Shown in pieces: positions 7,053-8,437 of a stretch of DNA of 8,437 bases (within the stretch, counting starts at the first letter, position 1; the number at the start of each line of letters is the position of its first letter). The stretch comes from Bacteroidia bacterium. GTDB lineage: Bacteria; Bacteroidota; Bacteroidia; Flavobacteriales; Flavobacteriaceae. The DNA lies in contig JAHHLF010000066.1 in NCBI GenBank assembly GCA_018679315.1, forward strand, positions 1-8,437. Reading direction: 5' to 3'. The notes below the pieces were generated by a model. The model saw only the letters and a list, made by a program, of their open reading frames with translations, was not told the origin of the DNA and did not search any database. The position numbers and the translations under genes were made by a program.

Positions 7053-7085
7053 AAAAAAAGCCCTGACAGTATCGTCAGGGCTTTT
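7053..7085 (-). terminator. Strong intrinsic terminator after the OmpA-family gene
   Basis: On the minus strand AAAAGCCCTGAC (7085-7074) pairs perfectly with GTCAGGGCTTTT (7067-7056), a 12-bp stem with a 6-base loop, and the stem runs into seven T residues (7059-7053). It lies 32 bases after the OmpA-family stop codon (7118-7120). The T-run ends 10 bases before the nuclease start codon, so it separates the two genes transcriptionally. Confidence 0.92.
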
Positions 7086-7116
7086 CAAATTTATTTTAAT
7101 CGTATCGGTAGTGGAA
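7086..7116 (-). promoter_or_regulatory. Candidate promoter of the nuclease gene
   Basis: TAAATTTG on the minus strand (7093-7086) is an exact match to the Bacteroidota -7 element TAnnTTTG. About 20 bases upstream is TTC (7116-7114), one base off the -33 TTG. It is immediately upstream of the terminator stem, so a transcript starting about 7 bases downstream would begin inside the stem and still contain most of the hairpin ahead of the nuclease start. Good -7 match, weak -33. Confidence 0.45.
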
Positions 7117-7117
7117 A

Positions 7118-8437
7118 TTACTTAATTAAGTTAATTTCTACTCGTCGGTTTTGTGATCTTCCGCTTCGTGTATTGTTATTAGCGATCGGTCTGTCTTCAC
7201 CGTAACCGGCAGCAACTAATCTGTCTGCACCAATACCTTTGTCGATCAAGAAGTCACGTACTGCATTTGCTCTTGACTCAGAAAGCCTCTGGTTCAAGGA
7301 AGCGCTACCTACGCTATCAGTATGTCCTTCTACAGTAAATCTTGCATTAGGATACTCGTTCAGGATCTGAATGATATCGACCATTACAGAAGTAGATTCT
7401 GCTTTGATACTAGATTTACCTGTGTCGAATAAGATTGTTCTTGCATAGTCATTCAACTGCTTCTGAACTTCTTCAGTAACTTCTGGGCATCCGTTGTTGG
7501 CAACTGTACCAGCAACTGTAGGACACTGATCGTCTTTATCTAAGACACCATCGCCATCGCCATCAGGCCAAGGACAACCATTGTTGTCGGCAGGACCAGC
7601 TTCATTTGGACATTGGTCATCGCCATCAGCAATACCATCACCATCAGCGTCTGGGCATCCTGCAAGAGCAGCAAGTCCGGCTACATTGGCACAAGCATCG
7701 TCTTTATCAGCAACACCGTCGCCATCTGTATCAGGACAACCATTCATTTCTTTAGAACCAGCTGCATTTGGACAACCGTCTTTAGCATCTTCGATCCCAT
7801 CTCCATCAGAATCTGGACATCCGTTGAAGGCCTCAAGACCTGCAACTTCAGGACATGCATCGTCTTTGTCATAGATTCCATCTCCGTCAGTATCAGCGCC
7901 ACCAAATTTGATAGCAATACCTGCGAGGTGTTGGAAATGACGTACACCGAAGTCCTCAAATGCGTGTTTGTAAGTAGATTGTACGGTTACACCAATGTTG
8001 TCAGAGAACCAGTAGTTTAATCCTAGTGCCCCATTAAAGGTGCCCGCACCAATTTCATCAACCCAGGTGTATCCACCACCAAGTTCAACGAAAGGCTGTA
8101 ATTTCTTACCGTTAATTATATTGTATTTGATAATTCCATCAATTCCGTAATGCGATAGGTCATCAACACTTACATCTCCTAATTTACTTAGACGATTGAG
8201 GGAACCTCTGGCGCCTACGGAGAACCCATCACCAACAGACCTACTTACCGAAACATAGGATATAGAAGGAATTACGTTCCAATGGTCGTTAGCATTGAAA
8301 TACTCATCAAAAAGAGTACCTGTGGGATAATCGGCAGAACTATCATTGGTAGGCCAAACATCAATGGCGTTTACACCAAAGCTAACCTGCCACGGATTAT
8401 TGTCATCCTGTGCTTGAACGTTGTTAAACCCTAGTAC
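7118..8437 (-). CDS. OmpA family protein with TSP3 repeats (5' end beyond window)
   Basis: This is an outer-membrane protein that probably ties the outer membrane to peptidoglycan. The visible 439 codons are open from the right edge to TAA (7118-7120); only the start and first part of the signal peptide are missing. The first ten residues (VLGFNNVQAQ) look like the end of a signal peptide with cleavage after AQAQ-like residues before DDNNPW. Residues 14-178 form an OmpA-type beta-barrel rich in alternating aromatic strands, ending in GIAIKFGG. Residues 181-318 hold five thrombospondin type 3 repeats (DxDGDGxxDxxDxCP), which bind calcium and form a stiff linker. Residues 319-439 are the OmpA C-terminal domain with VEGHTDSVG (369-377), NQRLSESRANAV (382-393) and NRRVEINL (430-437); D374 and R389 are the expected contacts with the diaminopimelate of peptidoglycan. 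The gene ends in a strong terminator. Such proteins are usually abundant in Flavobacteriaceae. Confidence 0.95.
   Translation of the reverse strand, partial: VLGFNNVQAQDDNNPWQVSFGVNAIDVWPTNDSSADYPTGTLFDEYFNANDHWNVIPSISYVSVSRSVGDGFSVGARGSLNRLSKLGDVSVDDLSHYGIDGIIKYNIINGKKLQPFVELGGGYTWVDEIGAGTFNGALGLNYWFSDNIGVTVQSTYKHAFEDFGVRHFQHLAGIAIKFGGADTDGDGIYDKDDACPEVAGLEAFNGCPDSDGDGIEDAKDGCPNAAGSKEMNGCPDTDGDGVADKDDACANVAGLAALAGCPDADGDGIADGDDQCPNEAGPADNNGCPWPDGDGDGVLDKDDQCPTVAGTVANNGCPEVTEEVQKQLNDYARTILFDTGKSSIKAESTSVMVDIIQILNEYPNARFTVEGHTDSVGSASLNQRLSESRANAVRDFLIDKGIGADRLVAAGYGEDRPIANNNTRSGRSQNRRVEINLIK
7484..7897 (-). repeat. Five tandem thrombospondin type 3 coding repeats
   Basis: Within the OmpA-family gene, about 81-base units encode 27-residue repeats of the form DxDGDGxxDxxDxC followed about ten residues later by GCP. 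Five units span residues 181-318. Unit 3 reads DACAN instead of DACPN, losing the usual proline. The last unit is two residues longer (WPDGDGDGVLD), giving an extended acidic run. Each unit carries two Cys residues, a pattern compatible with disulphides in the periplasm. Confidence 0.9.

Noticed and set aside
7581..8020. Long plus-strand open frames opposite the OmpA-family gene
   Set aside because: They are by-products of the repeated acidic codons of the TSP3 repeats read in antisense; the translations have no recognisable domain and the opposite strand holds a clear gene.

Overview
The window looks like chromosomal core DNA from a marine-type Flavobacteriaceae member (phylum Bacteroidota). 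The pointers are an OmpA-family protein with thrombospondin type 3 calcium repeats, a tandem-domain UspA protein, an AddB-like nuclease of the form seen in this phylum, near absence of Shine-Dalgarno sequences, and promoter-like elements of the Bacteroidota type (TTG about 19 nt before TAnnTTTG). The genus cannot be named from the sequence alone. No insertion sequence, prophage, CRISPR array or defence island is visible. No stretch over 300 bases lacks a gene; the longest is the 190-base gap 3394-3583, which holds a tRNA gene and two terminators.

Left block (1-2548, minus strand): three closely packed genes read leftward, a GNAT acetyltransferase, a MATE/DinF-type efflux transporter and an enoyl-CoA hydratase/isomerase family protein whose 3' end lies outside the window. 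Gaps are 48 and 15 bases, so they are probably one operon. The MATE gene has no ATG or GTG start and lies in the same reading frame as the GNAT gene, separated from it by a single TAA.

Middle block (2549-4297, plus strand): a 47-base divergent spacer leads to a two-domain universal stress protein. It is followed by an intrinsic terminator, a tRNA-Ala(GGC) gene, a second terminator, and a short-chain dehydrogenase/reductase. Both terminators appear to carry promoter elements for the next gene.

Right block (4289-8437, minus strand): an OmpA-family outer-membrane protein (its first few signal-peptide codons are off the right edge) ends at a strong terminator. An AddB-like PD-(D/E)XK nuclease starts only 10 bases beyond that terminator's T-run. 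The nuclease gene converges on the dehydrogenase gene and their ends overlap by 9 bases.

The genes are mainly household functions: acyl-CoA metabolism, efflux, stress response, translation, DNA end processing and envelope anchoring. I do not see a convincing new multi-gene system. The observations most worth checking are the missing conventional start of the MATE gene, the repeated overlay of promoters on terminators, and the nuclease subunit without its helicase partner in the window.
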